Shown: positions 23,018 to 30,319 of the stretch, one piece after another
Layout: every line of letters starts with the position of its first letter
Position numbering within the stretch: position 1 is the stretch's first letter
Assembly (NCBI GenBank): GCA_020723995.1
Contig: DYHT01000004.1
Span: 1-45,734, forward strand
Length of the DNA stretch: 45,734 nucleotides
From: Chloroflexus sp.
Lineage (GTDB): Bacteria > Chloroflexota > Anaerolineae > Anaerolineales > Villigracilaceae
Direction: 5' to 3'
Program-made: the position numbers and the translations under genes
The notes under the pieces: generated by a model
The model's input: the letters and a program-made list of their open reading frames with translations, nothing else
The model's database searches: none
What the model was told of the DNA's origin: nothing

Positions 23018-23995
23018 ATGTCAATGCGTGAAGTCTTTGAACAAAATCCCGATAGAAGATACATCATGTATGGCGGCAAGGGCGGCCTGGGCAAGACCAC
23101 TTTCTCGGCCGCGACTGCTTATTGGCTGGCCAAGCAAGGCATGAAGGTGCTGGTTTTTTCCGTGGACCCGCAAGCCAGCCTCTCTGATATTTTCAAGCGT
23201 GACATCTTCGGCAAAGGGCCGGTCGAGATCATGCCCAACTTGTTCGCCCAGGAAATTGACGCCGACCAGCGTATCAAGGAGTATCAGGAAGAAATCCGCC
23301 AGAAGATTCGCGATATGTACGGGATGACGGAAATCCCGGAAGAGATCGAGAACTACATCCAGGCCGCAGCCGCCGAGCCGGCCATGGAGGAAAGCGCCAT
23401 CTTCGACGAAGTGGTAGACATTGTCGGAAGCGGCAACTACGACTATTACATCTACGATCTTGTACCGTTGGGCCACGCCCTTTACTACCTGAGCATGGCC
23501 TCGGTTTATGACCAGTGGATTGATAAGATCACTGCCCTGCGCACCGAGATGGAAGAGTACTCCCAAGTGGCTGCCGTCATGCAGCGCAAAAAGGAAAGCG
23601 AAGAGGACCGGATCCTCAAGGAACTGCAATTCATCAAGCACCGTATCAACGTATCCTCCAGCATCCTGACCGACAAGCAGAAGACCGCCTTCTTCTTCGT
23701 TGTGACACCAGAGGAAATGATCATCCTGGATACGAAGAAAGCCGCCGGCCTGTTCGCCAAATTTGACGTGCCGCTGGCTGGTTACATCGTCAACCGCGTC
23801 ATTCCACCGGAACTGGCTGGTCAGAACATCCCCGCCTACCTGCGCAACCGCATGGAGATGCAGACGACCTACCTGAAGGAAATTGACCAGGTTTTCTCCG
23901 GCGAAGTCCTGGCGCGCATCCCTGAATTCGAGCGCGACATCACCGGCCTGCCCATGATCGAACGCATGGCAAATGTGATGTTTGGAGGTAAGTGA
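23018..23995 (+). CDS. ArsA/Get3-like ATPase, subunit 1
   Basis: A 325-aa SIMIBI-class ATPase. The deviant Walker A GGKGGLGKTT spans 19-28, with signature Lys21 and P-loop Lys26. Switch I is FSVDPQASLSDIF with the catalytic-type Asp50. The switch II position reads YIYDLVPLGHALYYL (D147) in place of the usual DTAPTGHTLRLL. There are no cysteines at all, so neither the arsenite site of ArsA nor the zinc CxxC of Get3 exists. AGGAG lies just before the ATG. It probably pairs with the next gene product. The substrate is unknown; arsenite transport is not supported. Confidence 0.85.
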   Translation: MSMREVFEQNPDRRYIMYGGKGGLGKTTFSAATAYWLAKQGMKVLVFSVDPQASLSDIFKRDIFGKGPVEIMPNLFAQEIDADQRIKEYQEEIRQKIRDMYGMTEIPEEIENYIQAAAAEPAMEESAIFDEVVDIVGSGNYDYYIYDLVPLGHALYYLSMASVYDQWIDKITALRTEMEEYSQVAAVMQRKKESEEDRILKELQFIKHRINVSSSILTDKQKTAFFFVVTPEEMIILDTKKAAGLFAKFDVPLAGYIVNRVIPPELAGQNIPAYLRNRMEMQTTYLKEIDQVFSGEVLARIPEFERDITGLPMIERMANVMFGGK

Positions 23996-24972
23996 TGATT
24001 GAGACATCCATGCAACAATACATGGTTCAAAATCTGAAACTGAAGTACGTCTTCTTCGGCGGGAAAGGCGGGGTGGGTAAAACCGTGATGGCCGGCGCAG
24101 CGGCTATTTGGGCCGCCCAACAGGGCAAAAAGACCCTGCTGGCCTCCACCAACCCGGTCCACTCGCTCAGCAGCCTGCTCGGACAGAATGTCTTCGGTAA
24201 GCAAACCACGGTCGAGGGCGTTCCCAACCTGACGGCCTACGAGATCGACACCCACGACACCATCGAAAAATCCAAGAAGGAAATCCGCGAGAAGATCGAA
24301 TGGTTTCTCAAATACGCTGATATCAAGACAAAGGCGGACGAATTCGTCGAGTCGGCGACCATGAACCCGGCGTTTGAAGAGTCGGCCATGTTCGAGAACA
24401 TGATTGACCTGATGTTCGACAACGAGTACGAGGTCTATGTCTTCGATACCGCGCCGACCGCCAACGCCCGCCGTTTGCTGGGCATGACCAGCGTCTATTC
24501 GATGTGGGTCAACAAGATGGTGCAAAGCCGGGAAGAGGCGGCGTCGCTGAAAGATTTGCTTTCCTACAGCAGGAAGAAGAAGGAAAAAGATCCGCTGATG
24601 GATTACCTGCTGAACCTGCGCGAACGTATGAGCCACGCCAAGGAACTACTGACCGACGACAGCCTGACCTCGTTCTTCTTCGTGACCCTGCCCGAAGCGC
24701 TGCCGATTGCGGTTATCACCCGCTTCATTGGCTGGTTCCGCGAATTTAATATCCCCGTCGGCGGCGTGATCGTCAACATGCTGATTGACAAGAACAGTGT
24801 CAAGAAGGATACGCCCGATTTCGTCAAGAACCGCGTTGCCATGCAGGACGAGCACATGGCGACCATTTGGAAAGAATTCGACGGCCAAGTGCGTTCCATC
24901 CTGCCGCTTTTCGAAACTGAGATACGCGGCGTGGAAATGCTCGAACGTACTGCAAGACTGCTGTTCGCTTGA
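23995..24972 (+). CDS. ArsA/Get3-like ATPase, subunit 2
   Basis: A 325-aa paralogue of subunit 1, with Walker A GGKGGVGKT at 22-30 (signature Lys24). Switch I reads STNPVHSLSS, with Asn53 where ArsA and Get3 have the catalytic Asp (STDPAH). Switch II is canonical, VFDTAPTANARRLL (D151). No cysteine is present. ATG 23995 overlaps the subunit 1 stop and is preceded by GGAGG, so production is coupled. Complementary deviations in the two proteins suggest an obligate heterodimer with one or two composite sites. A terminator follows. Confidence 0.85.
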   Translation: MIETSMQQYMVQNLKLKYVFFGGKGGVGKTVMAGAAAIWAAQQGKKTLLASTNPVHSLSSLLGQNVFGKQTTVEGVPNLTAYEIDTHDTIEKSKKEIREKIEWFLKYADIKTKADEFVESATMNPAFEESAMFENMIDLMFDNEYEVYVFDTAPTANARRLLGMTSVYSMWVNKMVQSREEAASLKDLLSYSRKKKEKDPLMDYLLNLRERMSHAKELLTDDSLTSFFFVTLPEALPIAVITRFIGWFREFNIPVGGVIVNMLIDKNSVKKDTPDFVKNRVAMQDEHMATIWKEFDGQVRSILPLFETEIRGVEMLERTARLLFA

Positions 24973-24996
24973 TGGTCAGCCACAAACCGGCACGAT

Positions 24997-25031
24997 AAAA
25001 GCCCGGCTCTACAAGGAGTTGGGCTTTTTTT
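24997..25031 (+). terminator. rho-independent terminator of the ArsA-like operon
   Basis: AAAAGCCC (24997-25004) pairs with GGGCTTTT (25021-25028), followed by more T residues (25025-25031 are all T). Confidence 0.85.
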
Positions 25032-25060
25032 GTGTTTAATTCTCCCGCTCGCAAAGAATG

Positions 25061-25648
25061 CTACTCCAGCCAGGCCCGCAGGGCGGCGAAAAACGCGCCC
25101 GCCTCGCCGCTGCGTAAATCGTCCAGGTTGAGCCGGATGAGCGCGTGCGGCGACTTGCGCTGGAACGAAACCTTCAAGACCGCCTGCGGATATTTACCCA
25201 GGAATTCCTTCAACCGGCCCAGTAGCGCTTCGCTTTTCTTGCCGGAGCGGGTAATATCAAACCGCTCGCCCGAATCCGACGGGCGCGGACGCCGCACCGC
25301 TTCCAGCTCTGCATCCGGCGCGGAGCGCAGGTCAGCGCGCACATACAATTCATCCCGCCGGCCAAGCAGGTGGCGGGATGCCCACACCGGCAGGTTTTCG
25401 CGCGCTTCCATGGCGAAAAGTAACTCCACTGTGCGGAAAGGCGGACGCGCATCGCGGATTGCCAGCCTGCCGGCCGAGTGCAGCACCGTCAGCCAGCCCA
25501 TGCCGCTCAACGCGCCCAGTTCGTCCAGGCCAGCCTTCAGCCACGCCAGCACAGCTTCGGCGCGCCGGTAGTTGATCAACGCTCCGGCGATATACCAGAC
25601 CAGCAAGAGGACGCACAGGCCAATCACCAGCCATTGTCCCAGATCCAT
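25061..25648 (-). CDS. membrane-anchored protein of unknown function
   Basis: A 195-aa protein with one N-terminal membrane helix (LGQWLVIGLCVLLLVWYIAGAL), followed by a basic, amphipathic soluble part (RRAEAVLAWLKAGLDELG, then VELLFAMEARENLPVW). It is probably anchored with the soluble domain in the cytosol. I chose ATG 25648 because GGGAGG lies just before it. No family was recognised. It is convergent with the ArsA-like operon terminator and divergent from the SDR gene. Confidence 0.65.
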   Translation of the reverse strand: MDLGQWLVIGLCVLLLVWYIAGALINYRRAEAVLAWLKAGLDELGALSGMGWLTVLHSAGRLAIRDARPPFRTVELLFAMEARENLPVWASRHLLGRRDELYVRADLRSAPDAELEAVRRPRPSDSGERFDITRSGKKSEALLGRLKEFLGKYPQAVLKVSFQRKSPHALIRLNLDDLRSGEAGAFFAALRAWLE

Positions 25649-25753
25649 ACCAACCTCCCGGTTCAATTTCACTCAGTTTAGCCCACTTATGGCATAATGT
25701 CAATTTACACTTGCACGTTTCAACATTTCAACAACACATTTACGGAGGCTGCA

Positions 25754-26545
25754 ATGGATTTACATCTAAGAAACAAGCGCGCCCTGGTCACCGGCGCATC
25801 GCGCGGACTGGGTTACGCCGTCGCTCGCGGACTGGCGCGCGAGGGCTGCCGCGTGGCAATCAATGGACGGGATGAAGGAAGAATCAAAGCCGCGGCGGAA
25901 AAAGTAAACAAGGAAACAGGTACACAAGTAATTGGGCTTGCAGGTGATGTGAGTGATCCGTCTGTGCCTGAGAAGGTCATCGCGCAAACCGTGGATGCGT
26001 TCGGCGGGTTGGACATCCTCATCACCAATTCGGGAGGCCCGCCAGCCGGGGCGTTCGAATCCTTCGACGAGGCGACCTGGCAGAAGGCGATTGACCTCTC
26101 GTTCATGAGCCACGTCCGTCTGATCCGCGCCGCGCTGCCGCATCTCAGGCAATCCCAGGCCGCCAGCGTGCTGACCGTCACCTCGTACTCGGTCAAGCAG
26201 CCGATTCCCAATCTGGTGCTCTCCAACAGCATCCGCGCCGCGACGGTTGGATTGACCAAGTCGTTGGCGCTGGAACTTGGTTCCCAGGGCATCCGTTTCA
26301 ACTCCATCCTGCCGGCCTGGACGGAGACCGAGCGCGTCTACGAACTGATGTCCTTCCGCGCCAAGCAGAACGGCACGACAGTCGAAGAAGAAATCGCAAA
26401 ACAGTCGAAGGATAGTCCGCTGGGGCGGATGGGCACGCCCGAGGAGTTCGCCAACGCCGCCGTGTTCCTGGTCTCGCCGGCCGCCTCATATATCACCGGC
26501 GTGATGCTGACCGTGGATGGCGGGATGTACAAGGGAACGCTCTAA
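25754..26545 (+). CDS. short-chain dehydrogenase (FabG-like)
   Basis: A 263-aa SDR with TGASRGLGYAVARGLA, the variant NSGGPPAGAFE in place of NNAG, catalytic Ser in LTVTSYSVKQP (in this subfamily the expected Tyr-x3-Lys position is ambiguous), and the C-terminal TGVMLTVDGGMYKGTL. The NSGGPP motif is typical of a subgroup annotated as 3-oxoacyl-ACP reductase-like, but fatty-acid function is not established. GGAGG precedes the ATG at 25754; the upstream frame from 25697 is not supported. Confidence 0.85.
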   Translation: MDLHLRNKRALVTGASRGLGYAVARGLAREGCRVAINGRDEGRIKAAAEKVNKETGTQVIGLAGDVSDPSVPEKVIAQTVDAFGGLDILITNSGGPPAGAFESFDEATWQKAIDLSFMSHVRLIRAALPHLRQSQAASVLTVTSYSVKQPIPNLVLSNSIRAATVGLTKSLALELGSQGIRFNSILPAWTETERVYELMSFRAKQNGTTVEEEIAKQSKDSPLGRMGTPEEFANAAVFLVSPAASYITGVMLTVDGGMYKGTL

Positions 26546-26551
26546 TACAAC

Positions 26552-26580
26552 TTGACATGTGTACGCCATTGGCGTACACT
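26552..26580 (+). promoter_or_regulatory. HigB/A promoter with a 10-bp-arm operator in the spacer
   Basis: TTGACA (26552-26557), a 17-bp spacer and TACACT (26575-26580). A perfect inverted repeat GTGTACGCCA (26559-26568) and TGGCGTACAC (26570-26579), centred on one T, fills the spacer and -10, so repressor binding would block RNA polymerase. Confidence 0.75.
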
Positions 26581-26605
26581 ATTGCTTGAAATACCATCCG
26601 GCACT

Positions 26606-26923
26606 ATGGTCATCGTTGAAACGTCAATATTCACCTGCCTAGTACAGGCGCTGCTCACAGACGACGAATACCGTCGGTTGCAGATAGCCCTTGTCCAGCG
26701 TCCGGATATGGGAGATATTATTCCTGGCAGCGGCGGTCTTCGCAAAGTCCGCTGGTTTGCCAAAGGGCATGGTAAGCGCGGCGGTGCGCGCGTGATTTAT
26801 TATTGCGCTGTGCTGCAAGACCAATTGCTCATGCTACTTATTTACGCCAAAAGTGAACAAGATGACCTGTCGCCTGACAAAGTGAGAATGCTCAGAAAGA
26901 TTATCGAGGAAGAGTACCCATGA
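26606..26923 (+). CDS. RelE/HigB-like toxin
   Basis: A 105-aa putative mRNA-interferase toxin of the RelE/HigB group, with YRRLQIALVQRPDMGDIIPGS, the strand GARVIYYCAVLQDQLLMLLIYAK and SPDKVRMLRKII at the C-terminus. In a toxin-first operon this is the HigB order. The stop overlaps the antitoxin start (ATGA). ATG 26606 is taken as the start since the upstream reading begins inside the promoter. No strong Shine-Dalgarno is seen. Confidence 0.82.
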   Translation: MVIVETSIFTCLVQALLTDDEYRRLQIALVQRPDMGDIIPGSGGLRKVRWFAKGHGKRGGARVIYYCAVLQDQLLMLLIYAKSEQDDLSPDKVRMLRKIIEEEYP

Positions 26924-27237
26924 AAGAAGAAATGTTTGCTGAATTGGTAGCCAGTGTCCGTGAAGGCGGCGCCATTTTACGCGGGGAGACCTCTCCCGCG
27001 CGCACTTTCGTCATGAATAAACTGGACATCAAATGCATTCGCGAAGGCTATAAACTTTCCCAGGGCCAATTTGCCTCCCTGCTGGGCATTAGCATCAGCA
27101 CGTTGCGGAATTGGGAACAGGGACGGCGCACACCTGAAGGCCCCGCGCGGGTTTTGCTACAAGTCGCTGCCAAGCACCCGGATGCGTTGTGGGACGCCGT
27201 GCGTACTGCAATTCTCCAAAAGCCAAGCGGGGCTTAG
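26920..27237 (+). CDS. HigA-type HTH antitoxin
   Basis: A 105-aa antitoxin with an Xre-type helix-turn-helix: KCIREGYKLSQGQFASLLGISISTLRNWEQGRRTPEG. It neutralises the upstream toxin and is expected to bind the palindrome in the promoter at 26559-26579. The start overlaps the toxin stop. Confidence 0.88.
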   Translation: MKEEMFAELVASVREGGAILRGETSPARTFVMNKLDIKCIREGYKLSQGQFASLLGISISTLRNWEQGRRTPEGPARVLLQVAAKHPDALWDAVRTAILQKPSGA

Positions 27238-27244
27238 ACATACC

Positions 27245-27427
27245 ATGCACACTTGTTTGAACTGCAATCGCACCGAAAACGAAATCCCTCTCGTCACCCT
27301 GCAATACCAGGATCGTCAGGTATACAGCTGCTTACAGTGTTTCCCGAACTTGATCCACGCGCCTGCCAAATTAGCCGGTAAACTGGCGAATGCCAAGAAG
27401 CTCCTACCAGCAAGGCACGACAAATAA
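27245..27427 (+). CDS. small zinc-ribbon-like protein
   Basis: A 60-aa protein with two CxxC pairs: HTCLNCNR at the N-terminus and YSCLQCFPN about 25 residues later, consistent with a zinc ribbon. It lacks a clear ribosome site and starts 7 bp after the HigA stop. Function unknown; it could be a nucleic-acid or protein-binding module. Confidence 0.6.
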   Translation: MHTCLNCNRTENEIPLVTLQYQDRQVYSCLQCFPNLIHAPAKLAGKLANAKKLLPARHDK

Positions 27428-27442
27428 CATCCTGGAGGCCGT

Positions 27443-27626
27443 ATGAATAAGGGCGTTTTGGGGCTGCTCATTCTGACCCTGGCCTTGGCTGCCTGCGCCC
27501 CCACATCCTCCGACACCGGCCAGGCGCAACAGGCGCTCGTCACTTTCTTCGTCTTTCGAGTTCCGCGTCCTCGAGACCGGCGAAGGGCAGTTCAAGATCA
27601 TGGATCTGCCGGTGTTCGTTCCATAA
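27443..27626 (+). pseudogene. lipoprotein gene with internal deletion
   Basis: Starts MNKGVLGLLILTLALAACAP, a good signal peptide with lipobox LAAC, then STAQAQQALVTFF-like residues. The frame then breaks: the 3' end in another frame reads FEFRVLETGEGQFKIMDLPVFVP followed by a stop at 27624-27626. The join brings a lipoprotein N-terminus directly to its C-terminal strand, missing the middle (normally over 100 residues). It is non-functional as read, unless an assembly deletion is responsible. Confidence 0.6.
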
Positions 27627-27642
27627 GCATCGGGCATATCTC

Positions 27643-27671
27643 TTGACGCTTAGCGCGCGGCGTTATATAAT
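27643..27671 (+). promoter_or_regulatory. strong leaderless promoter of the second higBA
   Basis: TTGACG (27643-27648), a 17-bp spacer, TATAAT (27666-27671), then six bases and the GTG start at 27678. The mRNA would start on the start codon. Confidence 0.75.
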
Positions 27672-27677
27672 TCTGCT

Positions 27678-27959
27678 GTGATCAAATCCTTCAAGGATAG
27701 CGAAACCGAGAAGATTTATCGCCGCCAGCGCTCACGCAGGTTCCCAACAGAGATCCAGCCAACTGCCCTGCGAAAATTGCGCATGTTGAACAACGCGGTT
27801 TCGTTGAATGATCTACGCATTCCTCCTGCTAACCGCTTGGAGAAGCTGACCGGAGACCGCAGTGGCCAGCACAGCATCCGCATCAACGATCAATGGCGAG
27901 TTTGCTTCGAATGGCGGGGGAATGATGCTTTTGATGTCGAGATTACCGATTATCATTAG
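27678..27959 (+). CDS. HigB-family toxin (RelE superfamily)
   Basis: A 93-aa toxin: MIKSFKDSETEKIYRR, then LRKLRMLNNAVSLNDLRIPPANRLEKL and GQHSIRINDQWRVCFEW ending EITDYH. These are the hallmarks of the HigB/plasmid-maintenance-killer family, cleaving mRNA on the ribosome. It lies on a leaderless transcript (promoter at 27643) and is followed by HigA after 10 bp. Confidence 0.93.
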   Translation: MIKSFKDSETEKIYRRQRSRRFPTEIQPTALRKLRMLNNAVSLNDLRIPPANRLEKLTGDRSGQHSIRINDQWRVCFEWRGNDAFDVEITDYH

Positions 27960-27969
27960 GAGCAAGATT

Positions 27970-28275
27970 ATGGCCGAACAAAAATTGAATCCGATCCACC
28001 CCGGCGAAGTTTTGGAAGAAGAATTTCTAAAGCCAATGGGATTGAGCCAGAGCCGTCTGGCTCTGGACATCGGCGTACATCCGCGCCGGATCAACGAAAT
28101 TGTCCTGCGGAAGCGCAGCATCACAGCCGATACAGCGCTTCGGTTAGGGCGCTTCTTCGGCACCTCTCCCCAGTTCTGGCTGGGTCTTCAGGCCGATTAC
28201 GAACTAGATGTTGCCGCGGAAAACCTGGGCAACCGTCTGGAACGTGAAGTCAAAGCCTACGCTGCCGCCGGATAA
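27970..28275 (+). CDS. HigA-family antitoxin (HTH)
   Basis: A 101-aa antitoxin: NPIHPGEVLEEEFLKPMGLS, RLALDIGVHPRRINEIVLRKRSITADTALRLGRFFGTSPQFWLGLQADYEL, an Xre-type HTH typical of HigA. AGGAG precedes the ATG. It neutralises HigB and is the likely repressor of the operon. Confidence 0.94.
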   Translation: MAEQKLNPIHPGEVLEEEFLKPMGLSQSRLALDIGVHPRRINEIVLRKRSITADTALRLGRFFGTSPQFWLGLQADYELDVAAENLGNRLEREVKAYAAAG

Positions 28276-28306
28276 AACAATACTCTTTCACCGAAAGGAG
28301 TCACCC

Positions 28307-29407
28307 GTGCCCGACCCCCGCATTACCAAACTCGCCAAAGTCATGGTGCATTACTCGCTGGCGCTCAAGCCCGGCCAGCAGTGCCAGATCCGCACCCACC
28401 CGCTGGCCGAAGAGCTGACCCTGGCCGTTTATGAAGAAGCCGTCAAGGCCGGCGCGTTCGTCACTATCATGCCCAGCACCCCCGGCGCGGAAGAAATTTT
28501 ATACAAGTACGCCTCGGACTCTCAACTGGATTACGTCTCCCCCATCCGCAAACTGATTGCCGAGACCTTCGACGCCAGCCTGAACATCTCGTCGGAGCAC
28601 AACACCCGGTCGCTGAGCGGCATAGACGGGACGCGCATGGCGCGCACCGCCAAAGCCGCCGCGCCGATCAACAAAATCTTCCTGGCGCGCGCCGCCAAAG
28701 GCGAATTGCGCTGGTGCCTGACCGTCTATCCCACCCACGCCATGGCCCAGGAAGCCGAGATGAGCCTGGCCGATTACCGCGATTTTGTCTACGGCGCGAT
28801 GATGCTCAACGAGGACGATCCGGTGGACTACTGGAGGAAAGCTGGCCAGGAACATCAGAAGATGGTGGACTGGCTCAAGGGCCGCGACAAGGTCGTGCTG
28901 AAAGGCTCCAACGTGGACCTGAGCTTGTCCATCAAAGACCGGGTCTTCATCCCCTGCGACGGGCAGCTCAACTTCCCGGATGGCGAGATCTTCACTGGGC
29001 CGGTCGAAGATTCGGTGGACGGCTGGATCCGCTTCAAATACCCGGCCATCGAGTACGGGCAGGAAGTCACCGACATCCAGCTCTGGTTCGAGAACGGCAA
29101 GGTTGTCAAAGAGACCGCCACCAAGAACCAGGAACTCCTGACCGCGCAGTTGAACACCGACGCCGGTTCGCGCACCCTGGGCGAGTTCGGCATCGGCACC
29201 AACTACGGCATCAACCGCTTCACCAAGAACATGCTCTTCGACGAGAAGATGGGCGGCACCATCCATCTGGCCGTCGGCGCGGGCTACCCGGAGAGCGGCA
29301 GTAAGAACGACTCCGGCATCCACTGGGATATGCTCTGCGACATGGTCGACGCCGAAATTCTGATGGATGGCGAATTGTTCTATAGAAACGGCAAGCCGAT
29401 CATTTGA
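28307..29407 (+). CDS. aminopeptidase of family M29
   Basis: A 366-aa thermophilic-aminopeptidase-like cytosolic metallopeptidase. It shows LKPGQQCQIRTHPLAEELT near the N-terminus and the metal-site segments FPDGEIFTGPVEDSVDG, LGEFGIGTN, TIHLAVGAGYPESG and HWDMLCDM. These match the Glu, Glu, His and Asp ligands of M29. GTG 28307 is chosen because AAAGGAG lies just upstream; the longer frame starts inside higA. A convergent gap follows before tRNA-Ser. Confidence 0.92.
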   Translation: MPDPRITKLAKVMVHYSLALKPGQQCQIRTHPLAEELTLAVYEEAVKAGAFVTIMPSTPGAEEILYKYASDSQLDYVSPIRKLIAETFDASLNISSEHNTRSLSGIDGTRMARTAKAAAPINKIFLARAAKGELRWCLTVYPTHAMAQEAEMSLADYRDFVYGAMMLNEDDPVDYWRKAGQEHQKMVDWLKGRDKVVLKGSNVDLSLSIKDRVFIPCDGQLNFPDGEIFTGPVEDSVDGWIRFKYPAIEYGQEVTDIQLWFENGKVVKETATKNQELLTAQLNTDAGSRTLGEFGIGTNYGINRFTKNMLFDEKMGGTIHLAVGAGYPESGSKNDSGIHWDMLCDMVDAEILMDGELFYRNGKPII

Positions 29408-29529
29408 GCAGGCGCCATACCTGCCGATCAATCGTAATGCGAGATTAATCTTGCACTACATTTGGGCGGCCACCGCGCCGATTCCCAATAGCCAGCTGAA
29501 TTTTGCACAGCACCGTGTATTTCGCATGG

Positions 29530-29535
29530 TATAAT
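29530..29535 (+). promoter_or_regulatory. -10 box ahead of tRNA-Ser
   Basis: TATAAT at 29530-29535, about 25 bp before the mature tRNA 5' end. No clean -35 at 17 bp is visible. Confidence 0.45.
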
Positions 29536-29560
29536 TCGCCCCGCTCTGATGGAGCGTACT

Positions 29561-29645
29561 GGAGAGGTCGCGTAGTCTGGCTTAGCGCGCACGCTTGGAA
29601 AGCGTGTAACCGTAAGGTTCGCGGGTTCGAATCCCGCCCTCTCCG
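29561..29645 (+). tRNA. tRNA-Ser(GGA)
   Basis: An 85-nt class II tRNA. The acceptor GGAGAGG (29561-29567) pairs with CCTCTCC (29638-29644), with discriminator G at 29645. The anticodon arm CACGC-TTGGAAA-GCGTG gives anticodon GGA. A variable arm AACC-GTAA-GGTT is present, and the T-arm is GCGGG-TTCGAAT-CCCGC. CCA is not encoded. The long variable arm and discriminator G are serine identity elements. Confidence 0.97.
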
Positions 29646-29651
29646 CTGGAA

Positions 29652-30005
29652 ATGCCAACCCCCGTTATTCTAAATCCTCTAAGCCCTGCACAATTGATGA
29701 AACCAATAGACCTCTTTCGTTCCCTCCTGGTTTTTTTCATAATTGCAGTCTGCGTTACAGTTTTAATGGGGGCCTTGCGCGCCTTTGCCGCGCCCCTGCC
29801 TGCGCAAACGTCCACCGCTGAGTTCGCCACCCCCGATTTGACGCTGACGCCGGGCGTGGCAACACCCGGGCCGGATGCGAATCCTACAGCCACTACTTAC
29901 AGCTGGCCAGTTTCGGCCGACACGACGGGGATTATTGCACTGGCTGTTGTTATGGTTCTGATTGTGGTGGTCAGCGTGCTATGGGGGAAGCGTTCCACTG
30001 CATAA
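29652..30005 (+). CDS. small membrane protein of unknown function
   Basis: A 117-aa frame with two membrane helices, LLVFFIIAVCVTVLMGALRAF near 25-45 and IIALAVVMVLIVVVSVLW near 93-110, separated by a Thr/Pro-rich linker. An in-frame ATG at 29697 would give 102 aa and keeps both helices. It starts only seven bases after the tRNA, so it may be expressed by read-through. No family is recognised. Confidence 0.5.
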   Translation: MPTPVILNPLSPAQLMKPIDLFRSLLVFFIIAVCVTVLMGALRAFAAPLPAQTSTAEFATPDLTLTPGVATPGPDANPTATTYSWPVSADTTGIIALAVVMVLIVVVSVLWGKRSTA

Positions 30006-30023
30006 GAAATATCTTGGTGATCT

Positions 30024-30248
30024 CTACCCGCCGCCAATCACGGCCAGCGCCTTGATATTATCCCCATCCTGGATCAGATAATCTTTCGATTGCTGCTCGC
30101 CATTGACCACCACCAGCGCGATGAGTTCCGGCGCGATGCCAAGCGACACGAGCGTCTCGCGGACGGTGCGGCCAGACTCGACGGTAATTTCATCCTTGCC
30201 GCCAAGGCAGGACTTAAAGACATTGGAAGGTCGAAGAGTTGCGGGCAT
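30024..30248 (-). CDS. MoaD/ThiS-like ubiquitin-fold sulfur carrier
   Basis: A 74-aa beta-grasp protein that ends VIGGG, the di-glycine tail that is adenylated and thiocarboxylated in MoaD and ThiS. Typical segments are RTVRETLVSLGIAPELIALVVVNGE and DGDNIKALAVIGGG. It follows an AOR gene on the same strand, so it likely supplies sulfur for the pterin cofactor of that enzyme. ThiS cannot be excluded. The start is unclear because the N-terminal 18 residues do not match the family. Confidence 0.8.
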   Translation of the reverse strand: MPATLRPSNVFKSCLGGKDEITVESGRTVRETLVSLGIAPELIALVVVNGEQQSKDYLIQDGDNIKALAVIGGG

Positions 30249-30312
30249 AGTTGAAGGTTGGAGGTTGGAGGTTGGAGGGCCAAACCTTGAAACCTTCCAA
30301 CCTTCAACCTGT
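30249..30312. repeat. GGTTGGAGG/AACCTTCAAC intergenic repeat
   Basis: Inverted GTTGAAGGTTGGAGG and CCTTCCAACCTTCAACC copies, able to fold into a hairpin. A related repeat occurs at 40430-40500. Confidence 0.6.
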
Positions 30313-30319
30313 AACAGTT

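Noticed and set aside
23018-24972. Arsenite efflux ATPase assignment for the ArsA-like genes
   Set aside because: No metal-binding cysteines, no arsB, arsD or arsR nearby, and the accompanying genes are small hydrophobic proteins.
25754-26545. Assignment of the SDR as FabG of fatty acid synthesis
   Set aside because: It has NSGGPP in place of NNAG and no fatty-acid genes nearby; only an SDR call is safe.
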